Shown here piece after piece: positions 51,230 to 59,050 of a DNA stretch of 64,000 nucleotides. Origin of the DNA: Novosphingobium profundi (GTDB lineage: Bacteria > Pseudomonadota > Alphaproteobacteria > Sphingomonadales > Sphingomonadaceae); contig NZ_JAIVLF010000006.1 in assembly GCF_020524485.1 (NCBI RefSeq), forward strand, positions 372,001 through 436,000. The letters run 5' to 3'. A program made the translations under genes and the position numbers. Numbering within the stretch: the stretch's first letter is position 1; each line of letters starts with the position of its first letter. The notes under the pieces are model-generated. The model did not search any database. It worked only from the letters and a program-made list of their open reading frames with translations, and was not told the DNA's origin.

Positions 51230-51982
51230 ATGCAGAACGGGGCCAACGACACCGTGACCAGCGCCCCGCTGCGCACCCTGATCGTGGACGATGAGCCGCT
51301 GGCGGTGGAGCGTATGCAGGTGATCTGCTCGCGGCTGGGGTCGGTCTCCGTGGTCGGCACGGCCAGCGACGGCGAGGCCGCGCTGCGCCTGTGCGAGGCG
51401 CTTCATCCCGATCTTCTGCTGCTCGATCTCACCATGCCCGAGACCGATGGACTGACTGTCGCGCGGCGTCTTGCGCGTCAGGACAATGCGCCCGCGGTGA
51501 TCTTCGTCACCGCGCACGACGAATTCGCGGTCGAGGCCTTCGATCTCGACGCGGTGGACTATGTCCTCAAGCCGGTGACGCCTGAGCGTCTGGAACGCGC
51601 GATCGGACGCGTCATTGCCCGGCGCGGCGAACGCACCGAGCCCAAGAGCGACTGGCTGGAGGAATTCTGGGTGCCGCACCGCTCCGAGCTGGTACGCGTG
51701 CCTGCCGACGACGTGCAGCGCATCGACGCCGAGCGCGACTACGTGCGGCTCCACGTGGGCGACCAGAGCTATCTCCTGCTCCAGACCATCACCAGCCTGC
51801 AGGAGCGGCTCGACCCGGCGCGCTTCATCCGTATTCACCGCAGCCACATCCTGCGCCGCGACCACGTGACCGGCCTCAAGCACGAGGGCCTGGGCGTGTG
51901 GTCGGTCGAGACGACGAGCGGCGACAGCTTGCGCATCGGGCGCACGTACCTGCCCGAGGTGAAGAAGATGGCGGGGCGATGA
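51230..51982 (+). CDS. LytTR-type response regulator
   Basis: DNA-binding response regulator of 250 residues. The receiver domain has LIVDDEPLAVER, the phosphoacceptor D66 in LLLLDLTMPETDG, FVTAHDEFAVEAFDLDAVDYVLKPV; the C-terminal LytTR DNA-binding domain has VQRIDAERDYVRLHVGDQSYLL and FIRIHRSHILRRDHV. ATG 51230 lies 7 nt after the kinase stop; TTG at 51212 would overlap it and has GGAGA upstream, so translation may be coupled. Target promoters are not identifiable here. Confidence 0.9.
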   Translation: MQNGANDTVTSAPLRTLIVDDEPLAVERMQVICSRLGSVSVVGTASDGEAALRLCEALHPDLLLLDLTMPETDGLTVARRLARQDNAPAVIFVTAHDEFAVEAFDLDAVDYVLKPVTPERLERAIGRVIARRGERTEPKSDWLEEFWVPHRSELVRVPADDVQRIDAERDYVRLHVGDQSYLLLQTITSLQERLDPARFIRIHRSHILRRDHVTGLKHEGLGVWSVETTSGDSLRIGRTYLPEVKKMAGR

Positions 51983-52009
51983 GCCTGGGCTCAGGAAGAA
52001 GGTATTGAT

Positions 52010-52123
52010 TCAAGGGGCCATCGCCCCTTGACCCCAGAACGGGCGACCTCACCTCTCTCTGCCACGGCAGCGCGCCAGACGTGATCCTGACATTATGGGG
52101 AGCCCGAGGGCGATGGCCCTCGG
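52010..52123 (+). repeat. Dispersed double-hairpin repeat, copy 8
   Basis: Left hairpin TCAAGGGGC / GCCCCTTGA (loop CATC) at 52010-52031, right hairpin CCGAGGGC / GCCCTCGG (loop GATG) at 52104-52123. It begins 27 nt after the response regulator stop, between convergent genes, and is followed by a T/C-rich run (ATCTCTCTTTTCC) on the right. Confidence 0.87.
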
Positions 52124-52233
52124 AAATCTCTCTTTTCCTGTACCCCGCACACACAAAGAGGCGGGCCGCCAGAGGCAGCCCACCAAGTCGGTATCCGGGT
52201 CATTTCTTCTTATGGGACCTCGGGGATGGGGGA

Positions 52234-52575
52234 TCAGCCGCCGTAGCGCTGGGCCTTTTCCTGGTCGCGCATGGCGGCCGCGATCTGGCCGTCGACCTTC
52301 TCGGTGGCCTTGCGGTAGCAGGCCTGCGACGAGGAGCTGGGCAGGAAGGAGTCGACCGCGCGTTCGTCCATCCGGCAGACCTTGCGGGCCGTCTTCACGA
52401 GGCGGCGTTCCAGGGTCTCCTGGCCTTCGACCGTGCTGAGGTCGAGGTCGGTGTAGTAGACGGTCGCGGTGGGGATGCTTTCCTGCGCGGCGGCGGGGGT
52501 GGCGGTAGCGGCGAGGCCGACCATGGCAGCGGGACCAACAAGGGCAGCGGCGAAAAGGGCAGTCTTCTTGAACAT
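52234..52575 (-). CDS. UrcA family protein, secreted
   Basis: Periplasmic protein of 113 residues in the UrcA family, common in sphingomonads and of unknown function. A signal peptide (ALFAAALVGPAAMVGLAATATPAAAQ) is followed by the family core TVYYTDLDLSTVEGQETLERRL and two cysteines, in KVCRMD and QACYRKA. The ATG has GGAGG 8 nt upstream, so the start is firm. It is convergent with the response regulator gene across repeat copy 8. Confidence 0.85.
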   Translation of the reverse strand: MFKKTALFAAALVGPAAMVGLAATATPAAAQESIPTATVYYTDLDLSTVEGQETLERRLVKTARKVCRMDERAVDSFLPSSSSQACYRKATEKVDGQIAAAMRDQEKAQRYGG

Positions 52576-52843
52576 CGTGTTTCCTCCTATGGTGAGCAGG
52601 TCCGCGATGTGTGTGTCGGCCGGCTCGATGAGTTTCTTCTGCACCCAACCCGCCCCCGCTTCACGCAGGCATCTATGGTGGGTCGTCCAAGGTCGACAAA
52701 AGGCACAGCCGGCGGACAAACGACGTTTGTAGTCGACGAACGGCATGGGCCGGAGCCTGCACAAATGCAGGGATGCCCGCGCACGGCGGCGACTCGCAGC
52801 CATGATTCGCAAAGGGCCGTGCAGGGCCTTGGTGCAGGCCCGC

Positions 52844-53164
52844 ATGGAGGGGGATTGGCATTGGGGCGCAAGCCGCGTTAGGCTGCGCGATGTGACCATT
52901 GCCGTTCTCGTCGTCTTCTGTCTGGGCGTGATCAACTTCGCCGCCCACAAGGCCGTCCTCGAAAGCGGGCATCCGATGTTGGCCCAGGTGCCCTGGCTGC
53001 TGAAGCCGCTGGGCGGGCGAGCCAGTCTCCTTGTCGAGTTCGTGATGCTGCTGGGCGCGCTGCTGATGGTCTCGGCCGGATCGCAAGGGTGGGCGCTGCT
53101 CTACCTTGTCTATTCGCTGGTCAATGGCGTCGCCGCCTGGCTGATTGTCACCGAGCGGCTGTAA
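52844..53164 (+). CDS. Small hydrophobic membrane protein, hypothetical
   Basis: Protein of about 106 residues with three to four predicted transmembrane segments (VTIAVLVVFCLGVINFAA, LLVEFVMLLGALLMVSAG, WALLYLVYSLVNGVAAWLIV). I do not recognise the family. The start is uncertain: ATG 52844 is chosen, but ATG 52802 and GTG 52892 are possible, and none has a strong Shine-Dalgarno sequence. It precedes the diacylglycerol kinase-like gene by 52 nt and may share its transcript. Confidence 0.6.
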   Translation: MEGDWHWGASRVRLRDVTIAVLVVFCLGVINFAAHKAVLESGHPMLAQVPWLLKPLGGRASLLVEFVMLLGALLMVSAGSQGWALLYLVYSLVNGVAAWLIVTERL

Positions 53165-53216
53165 TTGCGCAAAGGTGATCCGGGAACCGGCGGGCGTACG
53201 GGGCTTTTCGCCAAGC

Positions 53217-54128
53217 ATGGAACAGGCATCGCAGACACCCGCCGCCGTGGCGCAACCCGATGATCCCGCCCCCGGCAGCGCAAAGGCGCGGCGTCTCTGG
53301 CTGGTGTGCAATCCGGCAAGCGGCAGCAACGACGCGCAGACCCAGCGCGAGGCGAAGCAGGCTCTGGAGACCGCGGGCTTCGATGTCGCGCGTACGCTGT
53401 ACTTCCCTGACGATCCCGCCCCTGAAGCCGCGGATCTGGAGGCGCAAGGGGTCGAGGTCGTCGCCACGTTCGGCGGTGATGGTACGGTCCACGCCGTCGT
53501 CACGGGCCTGTTCGGCTGGGGCGGGGCGGTGCTTGTGCTGCCCGGCGGCACGATGAATCTCCTCGCCAAAACGCTGCACGGCCCGGCCAGCGCGGACGAG
53601 ATCGCCGCGCGTCTCGAGAGCGGGGAAGGGCGCCGCGTGCGCACGCCTGTCATCGACACCCGGCACGGAACCGCGCTGACCGGCGTGCTTGCGGGGCCGG
53701 GCACGATCTGGAACGAGGTGCGCGAGGCCCTGCGCGATGCGAACCTGGTTGAAGTGGTGGCCACCGCGCGCCAGGCCATCAGCTATTCCACCAACGGGCC
53801 CAAGGTCGTATGCGCCGAAACCGATTGCGGACGCGAGGACGGTTATGCGGCGATCACCGTCAATCCGGGCGAGGAGGGCCTCTCCGCGCGCGGCTATTAC
53901 GCCCAATCGCTGGCCGACTACGCGGGGCAGGGGATTGCGCTGCTCAACCGCAACTTCCGCAATGGGCCGCACGACGATCTTGGCATCCACCAGCGTATTC
54001 GCCTCGTCTGCCCGGCGGGCGAGCCGATGGGCCTGCTCATCGATGGTGAACCCTTTGATGGCGAGCCCGAGGAAATATTCGAGCTTGCACCCTGCGAGGT
54101 CGATCTTATTGCCACGCGCGAGGTATAG
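53217..54128 (+). CDS. Diacylglycerol kinase-family lipid kinase
   Basis: Lipid kinase-like protein of 303 residues. The catalytic domain has LVCNPASGSNDAQTQREAKQAL, the ATP site ATFGGDGTVHAVVTGL and PGGTMNLLAKTLHG; the C-terminal beta-sandwich ends with MGLLIDGEPFDGEPEEIFEL. These are the DgkB/YegS/BmrU family motifs, so diacylglycerol or sphingosine-type phosphorylation is possible (sphingomonads make sphingolipids), but the substrate is not decided. ATG 53217 follows a weak Shine-Dalgarno sequence. A phosphoesterase gene follows 71 nt later. Confidence 0.86.
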   Translation: MEQASQTPAAVAQPDDPAPGSAKARRLWLVCNPASGSNDAQTQREAKQALETAGFDVARTLYFPDDPAPEAADLEAQGVEVVATFGGDGTVHAVVTGLFGWGGAVLVLPGGTMNLLAKTLHGPASADEIAARLESGEGRRVRTPVIDTRHGTALTGVLAGPGTIWNEVREALRDANLVEVVATARQAISYSTNGPKVVCAETDCGREDGYAAITVNPGEEGLSARGYYAQSLADYAGQGIALLNRNFRNGPHDDLGIHQRIRLVCPAGEPMGLLIDGEPFDGEPEEIFELAPCEVDLIATREV

Positions 54129-54199
54129 GGCGTGAAGGCGAGTTCCTTCGCGCCGGGGCGAAATGGCCCGAAACGCAGACCCAACGCAGGTGAAAGTGC

Positions 54200-55066
54200 A
54201 TGAATGACCGCCCGCTCAAGCTGTTTCATCTGAGCGATATCCACTTCGGGCTCGAGGACCGCAGCGCCCTCGCCTGGGTCGAGCGTTGCATCGAGCGCGA
54301 AAAGCCCGATGCCCTTGCCATCACTGGCGACCTCACCATGCGCGCGCGCCACCGCGAGTTCGACGCCGCTTGCGCCTGGATTCAGGCGCTCGATATCCCG
54401 GTGACGGTCGAGGTGGGCAATCACGATATCCCGTACGCCAACCTCTACCAGCGTTTCTTCGATCCCTACCGCCGGTTCAACCGGATCGAGCATCTGGTCG
54501 AGGCGGAACTGGGCCTGCCGCGTCTCGCCGTGATCCCGCTCAAGACGACCACGCGCGCGCAGTGGCAGCGCTTTCCCTGGTCGAACGGCTGGGTGACGAA
54601 GAAGGCGCTGGAGGAAACGCTGGCCGCGATCGACGCGCAGCCCGAAGGCACGCGCATTCTGGTCGCCGCGCACCACCCGCTGACCGAGCGGCGCGAGCGC
54701 GACAACAAGCTGCTCACGATCAACGGCACCCGCACGATGGAGGCGCTGGCCGGGCGCAAGGTCGCCGCGATCCTTTCGGGCCACATTCACGATCCCTTCG
54801 ATCTCGTCGCGGACACGAAGGCGGGCCCGCTGCGGATGATCGGCGCGGGCACGCTCTCGCAGCGCATCCGCTCGACCCCGCCCAGCTTCAACGAGATCGT
54901 GATCGAGGGGGATGACATCCGCGTCATCGCGCGAAATCTGGAAGACGTGGCAAGCCGCGACATGATGATCTGCGACGTGCCCGAGAACGCGCTGCCCCCG
55001 CGCGATCCCGAAGAGCCGGTGGCGCCTGTCGGCAAGGTGCCCGAAGTCGATCCGCCGGTGAGCTGA
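54200..55066 (+). CDS. Metallophosphoesterase (calcineurin-like)
   Basis: Cytoplasmic calcineurin-like phosphoesterase of 288 residues. All five metal motifs are visible: FHLSDIHFG (DxH), ITGDLTMRA (GD), VGNHDIPY (GNHD), AAHHPLTERRERDN (GxH-like) and SGHIHDPFDL (GHxH). Possible substrates range from cyclic nucleotides to phospholipid intermediates. Probably co-transcribed with the preceding diacylglycerol kinase-like gene, which suggests phospholipid metabolism but does not prove it. An intrinsic terminator follows. Confidence 0.87.
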   Translation: MNDRPLKLFHLSDIHFGLEDRSALAWVERCIEREKPDALAITGDLTMRARHREFDAACAWIQALDIPVTVEVGNHDIPYANLYQRFFDPYRRFNRIEHLVEAELGLPRLAVIPLKTTTRAQWQRFPWSNGWVTKKALEETLAAIDAQPEGTRILVAAHHPLTERRERDNKLLTINGTRTMEALAGRKVAAILSGHIHDPFDLVADTKAGPLRMIGAGTLSQRIRSTPPSFNEIVIEGDDIRVIARNLEDVASRDMMICDVPENALPPRDPEEPVAPVGKVPEVDPPVS

Positions 55067-55077
55067 CCGGAACATGC

Positions 55078-55110
55078 AAAAAAGAGCCGCAGTTTCCTGC
55101 GGCTCTTTTC
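55078..55110 (+). terminator. Intrinsic terminator after metallophosphoesterase
   Basis: GAGCCGCAG and CTGCGGCTC around a short loop, preceded by an A-run and followed by TTTTC; 12-14 nt after the stop codon. Confidence 0.85.
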
Positions 55111-55137
55111 GTTTGAGGTCGGGTAGAAGAGATAGAT

Positions 55138-55251
55138 CCGAGGGCCATCGCCCTCGGGCTCCCCGAACGGGCTGCCTCACCTCGCGCGCGCATAGGCGCG
55201 TGTTAAAGGTGAGGTCGCCCGTTTTGGGGTCAAGGGGCGATGGCCCCTTGA
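55138..55251 (-). repeat. Dispersed double-hairpin repeat, copy 9
   Basis: Reversed copy: CCGAGGGC / GCCCTCGG at 55138-55157 and TCAAGGGGC / GCCCCTTGA at 55230-55251. The TCAAGGGG end lies 12 nt after the GIN-domain gene's stop codon on the minus strand. The inner arms carry GAACGGGC and GCCCGTTTT. Confidence 0.87.
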
Positions 55252-55263
55252 GAATCCTTCATC

Positions 55264-55989
55264 CTACATGTCCGCCTTCGCGTAGTCGTGGTCGACCGAG
55301 CCCAGGCCGTTGATGTTGCTGCGCAGGATCTCGGGCTTGCGCACCAGGGTCACGTGGCCCACGCCGTTGATCTCGATTTCGGCGAGGCGCTTGGGGCCCA
55401 GCGTGACATCGCCCGCACCGTTGACCTCGACCTTGACGTCATCGCCGTAGAGCTTGGCGAGATCGATGTTGCCCGCGCCATTGGTGGTGACGGCCATCGT
55501 GCGGACCTTGCCCTCGGCTTCGAGGTCAAGCGCGCCATTGGCCTTCAGCGTGAACTGGTCCTGGTCGAGGCCGACCAATGTGACATCGCCCGGTGCGTCG
55601 AGATCAAGGCCCTCGATCTCGGGCGCGGTGATGACGACCTTGAGGCCATCGCCCCAGTGGCTGCGGCGCCCATCGAGCTTGAGGCGGCCGTCCTCCCAGA
55701 CCAGGCGCTCCAGCAGCTTTTCAGGCCCCTTGACGGTCATGCTGGCGGTCTCGCCGCGGGTGAAGCTGAGGTCGACGGGCACTTCCATGGCGATCTGCGA
55801 TCCGCTCTCGATGGCGAACTCGCGGGTCTTGGTGGGACCCAGGTCCTCGTCCTCGTCGCCGATGTGCCAGCCCCCTTCCTGAGCGAACTCGCGGCGGGCG
55901 TCCTCTCCCCCGACGATCCAGGCCCCGGCGAAGGCAACGAGCGAGAGGATCGCGGCGCTGGCGAAGACAATGAGCAGTTTGCGGAACAT
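55264..55989 (-). CDS. Head GIN domain protein (DUF2807), envelope-located
   Basis: Protein of 241 residues with an N-terminal signal or anchor (LLIVFASAAILSLVAFAGAWIVG) and a beta-helical DUF2807 domain with repeated motifs such as GLDLDAPGDVTLVG, LKANGALDLEAEG, TTNGAGNIDLAKLYGDDVKVEVNGAGDVTLGPKRL. The family is probably involved in surface or periplasmic interactions; the name adhesin has been used without proof. It is the last gene of a PadR-HAAS-GIN cluster, 22 nt after DUF1700. Confidence 0.85.
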   Translation of the reverse strand: MFRKLLIVFASAAILSLVAFAGAWIVGGEDARREFAQEGGWHIGDEDEDLGPTKTREFAIESGSQIAMEVPVDLSFTRGETASMTVKGPEKLLERLVWEDGRLKLDGRRSHWGDGLKVVITAPEIEGLDLDAPGDVTLVGLDQDQFTLKANGALDLEAEGKVRTMAVTTNGAGNIDLAKLYGDDVKVEVNGAGDVTLGPKRLAEIEINGVGHVTLVRKPEILRSNINGLGSVDHDYAKADM

Positions 55990-56011
55990 GATATATCTCC
56001 TGCGTGCGCGG

Positions 56012-56578
56012 TTACTTGTCGGGGTGAATGGCGGGCTCGAGCACCCGGAAGTGCAGGCGGCCGAACCACATCAGGGCGTTGATGACCCAGATGCTGACGA
56101 GGATGAGGATCGCCGCGGCCGCGACCGATCCGCTCAGGATGCCGAGACCGGCGAGAAGGGCGACGGCCCAGCCTCCGGGGAAGCCGGTGAAAGGGCCAGC
56201 GAGAAGGACAAAGCCACCGGCGATGAACACCGCGATGACGGCCACGAACAGCGCGATGAGCACACCCAGCACGGTCACGATGATCGGCAGCAGCAGGAGG
56301 ATATCGAGGGAGGCGAGGCCGACGAAGGCGATGATCGCGGCCCAGGCCGAGGACGGCGAGCGCGCCTCCTTCCAGTTGCGCTGGCCGAATTCGAAGCGCA
56401 GTTCGCGAGCCAAGCGGGCCGGATCGCCCAGAGCGGCGGCAATCGCCTCCTCGCTGCGGCCTTCAGCCATGCCGGCTTCGAAGTGCTCGGCGTAGTCGGA
56501 GAGGATGTCGTCGACGTCCTCGCGCGGCAGGCCCTTGAGCCCGGCTTCGAGGCGACGGATGAATTCAAGACGCGTCAT
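56012..56578 (-). CDS. HAAS domain (DUF1700) membrane protein
   Basis: Inner-membrane protein of 188 residues. The cytoplasmic N-terminal HAAS domain has MTRLEFIRRLEAGLKGLPREDVDDILSDYAEHFEAG and ALGDPARLARELR; then four hydrophobic segments follow (for example ILLLLPIIVTVLGVLIALFVAVIAVFIAGG). HAAS proteins are thought to work with PadR regulators and GIN-domain envelope proteins, as seen here. ATG 56578 lies in a 14-nt overlap with the padR-like gene. Confidence 0.86.
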   Translation of the reverse strand: MTRLEFIRRLEAGLKGLPREDVDDILSDYAEHFEAGMAEGRSEEAIAAALGDPARLARELRFEFGQRNWKEARSPSSAWAAIIAFVGLASLDILLLLPIIVTVLGVLIALFVAVIAVFIAGGFVLLAGPFTGFPGGWAVALLAGLGILSGSVAAAAILILVSIWVINALMWFGRLHFRVLEPAIHPDK

Positions 56579-56963
56579 GGCTGGATTCCCCTTCCTGCAC
56601 GTTCGCGGGTTCGCCGGTGGCTTCCGGCGCAGTGGCGGCGGGCGCATCGCCCGCGATCAGTTCGTCGACCGCGGCGGTGAAACCGCGCCATTCGGTGATC
56701 TGCGCGGCCAGGCGCGTCTGGCCGGCTTCGGTGATGGCGTAGTACTTGCGCGGCGGACCGGACGGCGATTCCTCAAGATAGGTCGAGACCAGACCGTCCT
56801 TCTGCATGCGGCGCATCAGCGGGTAGATCGTCCCTTCGCCCATATCGACCGCGTCGGCCATGCGGCTGGCGATCTCGTAGGCGTAGCTGTTGCGCCGCGA
56901 AAGCAGGGCAAGCACGCAAAGGCCGAGCACCCCCTTCTTAAGCTGGACTTCGATTTCGGACAT
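56565..56963 (-). CDS. PadR family transcriptional regulator
   Basis: Winged-helix regulator of 132 residues. QLKKGVLGLCVLALLSRRNSYAYEIASRM is the PadR recognition motif, followed by GTIYPLMRRMQKDGLVSTYLEES and PRKYYAITEAGQTRLA. The ATG at 56963 has AGGAGA upstream. It starts a padR-HAAS-GIN operon and probably controls it: a candidate dyad lies about 25 nt upstream. The inducer is not identifiable. Confidence 0.9.
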   Translation of the reverse strand: MSEIEVQLKKGVLGLCVLALLSRRNSYAYEIASRMADAVDMGEGTIYPLMRRMQKDGLVSTYLEESPSGPPRKYYAITEAGQTRLAAQITEWRGFTAAVDELIAGDAPAATAPEATGEPANVQEGESSHDAS

Positions 56964-56987
56964 CGAATCATCTCCTGTCGATGGAGA

Positions 56988-57001
56988 CTGTATATAGACA
57001 G
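56988..57001. promoter_or_regulatory. Candidate PadR operator overlapping TATATA
   Basis: CTGT-ATATAG-ACAG, an inverted repeat whose centre overlaps a TATATA minus-10-like sequence just upstream of the PadR gene, consistent with autoregulation. Confidence 0.35.
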
Positions 57002-57018
57002 CTAGTGTGTGATGCAAG

Positions 57019-57039
57019 GTACCTTCTTAAAGGAGGTAC
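57019..57039 (+). promoter_or_regulatory. Hairpin sequestering a strong Shine-Dalgarno sequence
   Basis: GTACCTTCT pairs with AGGAGGTAC (one T-G wobble) around loop TAA; AAAGGAGGT, almost perfect for ribosome binding, is in the 3' arm. It is 7-9 nt upstream of ATG 57046. It could block initiation until the hairpin is melted, for example by heat or a trans-acting factor. Confidence 0.45.
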
Positions 57040-57045
57040 AGATCC

Positions 57046-57198
57046 ATGCGCTATACCGTGCACGGCAAGATAGAAGCCCTCGGCAGGAACGCGTTTTTGT
57101 TCGCGACTTCCGTGACTTCGTCAGGGTCAGGCAGCCCTCGGCCGGGGGTAAACCCTGATATCGGCGCGATGCTGCGCCGGGCCACAGTGGCGTCCTGA
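57046..57198 (+). CDS. Possible 50-residue ORF behind strong SD (hypothetical)
   Basis: A 50-codon frame starting MRYTVHGKIEALGRN with an excellent Shine-Dalgarno sequence and 9-nt spacing, ending 79 nt before the arylsulfatase start. Third-position GC is lower and rare codons (ATA, AGG, TTA-like use) are more frequent than in neighbours, so it may not be translated or could be a leader peptide. No homologue is recognised. Confidence 0.25.
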   Translation: MRYTVHGKIEALGRNAFLFATSVTSSGSGSPRPGVNPDIGAMLRRATVAS

Positions 57199-57277
57199 GA
57201 GGTTGGGGGCTTCCTCGCGCGAATCGTCTTCGATTGCGCAGCTGTCCTTCGGCCCGTGTTCAGAGGAGAGTTCCGCG

Positions 57278-58960
57278 ATGCACGACGACGATACGCCCCA
57301 TTCCGACAGCCCCCACGCCGCACCCGAGGCGGGCACGCCAAAGGGCATGTCCCGGCGCAAGATGCTTTCGGCCTCGAGCATGGCCGCCGCACTGCCTGCG
57401 CTGGGCTCGCTGATCGGCACGCAGAAAGCGCTGGCGCAGGCGGCCTCGGGCCGCAAGCCGAACATCCTCGTCATCTGGGGCGATGACATCGGCTGGCAGA
57501 ACGTCTCGGCCTATGGCCTCGCGACGATGGGCTACCGCACCCCCAACATCGACCGCATCGGGCGCGAGGGCATCAAGTTCACCGACCACTACGCGCAGCC
57601 TTCGTGCACGGCGGGCCGCGCGGCCTTCATCACCGGGCAGTACCCGATCCGGTCGGGGATGACGACGGTGGGCCAGCCCGGCGCTGCACTCGGGCTTCAG
57701 GCCGCCTCGCCGTGTCTGGCCGAGGTGATGAAGATGGCGGGGTATCGCACCGGCCACTTCGGCAAGAACCACCTGGGCGACCGCAACGAGCACCTGCCCA
57801 CCGCGCATGGCTTCGATGAGTTCTTCGGCAACCTCTACCACCTCAACACCCAGGAAGAGGCCGAGCAGCGCGATTACCAGGCCTTCGGCAAGAAGTTCTC
57901 GGGCGACCTGGAGACGTACGAGGCGCAGTTTGGCACCCGCGGCGTGATTCACAGCTTTGCCACCGACCGGGACGATACGACTTCGGACCCGCGCTTCGGC
58001 AAGGTGGGCAAGCAGACGATCCAGGACACCGGGCCGCTCACCCGCAAGCGCATGGAAAACTTCGATTCGGCCGAGATGATTCCGACCGCGCTCGACTTCA
58101 TGGGCAAGGCCAAGGCCGCGAACGAGCCGTTCTTCGTGTGGATGAACACCTCGCGCATGCACGTCTACACGCACCTTGACGATGAGTGGCGCTACGCGGC
58201 CGAGAAGTACACCTCCGAGGCCGACCTTCACGGTTCGGGCATGATGCAGCATGACCGGGACGTGGGCACCGTGCTCGACTGGCTTGCGCAGCAGGGCATC
58301 CTTGATGATACGCTGATCTGGTACTCGACCGACAACGGCCCCGAGCACGATTCCTGGCCGCACGGCGCGACCACGCCGTTCCGCGGCGAGAAGATGACCA
58401 CCTACGAGGGCGGTGTGCGCGTGGTCTCGATGCTGCGCTATCCGCGCATGATCCCACAGGATCAGGTGCTGAACGGCATCCAGGCCCATCAGGACATGTT
58501 CACCAGTCTCGCTGCGATTGCCGGTGTTCCCGATGTGAACAGCCGGATGCTGAGCAGCAAGAAGCAGTATATCGATGGCGTGAACAACGTGCCCTACTGG
58601 ACCGGCCAGCAGGAAAATTCCAACCGCGACCACATCTTCCACTACTACGAGAGCAAGCTGACCGCGGTGCGCATGGGGCCCTGGAAGATCCACTTCTCGA
58701 CCAAGGAAAACTACTACGACAACCTGGTCCCGCGCACGGCGCCGCTCATGTTCAACATCCGCATGGACCCCTTCGAGAGCTACGATTCGGTCGATGCCTA
58801 CGGGCACCTGCTTCAGAAGGTCTCGTGGCTGATGCAGCCGATGGGCGTCTTGATGAACAAGCACCTCAAGACTCTGGCGGAATACCCGCCGGTGCAGGGC
58901 GGGGCCTCGTTCGACATGTCCAATGTCGTGGCCGAATTCATGGAGCAGGGCCTCCAGTAA
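57278..58960 (+). CDS. Arylsulfatase, Tat-exported, CTAGR type
   Basis: Secreted sulfatase of 560 residues that should hydrolyse sulfate esters in the periplasm. A Tat-like signal (SRRKMLSASSMAAALPALGSLIG) precedes NILVIWGDDIGWQN with metal aspartates. The formylglycine motif is CTAGR with the modifiable C110 in SCTAGRAAFITGQYP, so a formylglycine-generating enzyme is needed, and none is in the window. GHFGKNHLGDRNEHLPT and STDNGPEHDSWPHG complete the site. ATG 57278 has AGAGGAGAG upstream. Substrate unknown. Confidence 0.9.
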   Translation: MHDDDTPHSDSPHAAPEAGTPKGMSRRKMLSASSMAAALPALGSLIGTQKALAQAASGRKPNILVIWGDDIGWQNVSAYGLATMGYRTPNIDRIGREGIKFTDHYAQPSCTAGRAAFITGQYPIRSGMTTVGQPGAALGLQAASPCLAEVMKMAGYRTGHFGKNHLGDRNEHLPTAHGFDEFFGNLYHLNTQEEAEQRDYQAFGKKFSGDLETYEAQFGTRGVIHSFATDRDDTTSDPRFGKVGKQTIQDTGPLTRKRMENFDSAEMIPTALDFMGKAKAANEPFFVWMNTSRMHVYTHLDDEWRYAAEKYTSEADLHGSGMMQHDRDVGTVLDWLAQQGILDDTLIWYSTDNGPEHDSWPHGATTPFRGEKMTTYEGGVRVVSMLRYPRMIPQDQVLNGIQAHQDMFTSLAAIAGVPDVNSRMLSSKKQYIDGVNNVPYWTGQQENSNRDHIFHYYESKLTAVRMGPWKIHFSTKENYYDNLVPRTAPLMFNIRMDPFESYDSVDAYGHLLQKVSWLMQPMGVLMNKHLKTLAEYPPVQGGASFDMSNVVAEFMEQGLQ

Positions 58961-59009
58961 CGCGATTGTCCCTCCCCCCGGGAGACCGTGGGGGCCATCC
59001 TCAAGCATG

Positions 59010-59045
59010 CCCCGGAGCGGTCGCGGCCGCTCCGGGGTCTTTTTT
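59010..59045 (+). terminator. Intrinsic terminator after arylsulfatase
   Basis: CCCCGGAGCGG and CCGCTCCGGGG form a strong stem, followed by TCTTTTTT; 50 nt after the stop codon. Confidence 0.85.
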
Positions 59046-59050
59046 GGGGC

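Noticed and set aside
57260..59008. Long open frame of 582 codons on the minus strand opposite the arylsulfatase gene
   Set aside because: High GC content keeps the antisense frame open; it has no family motifs and no Shine-Dalgarno sequence, and the sense strand encodes a complete sulfatase.
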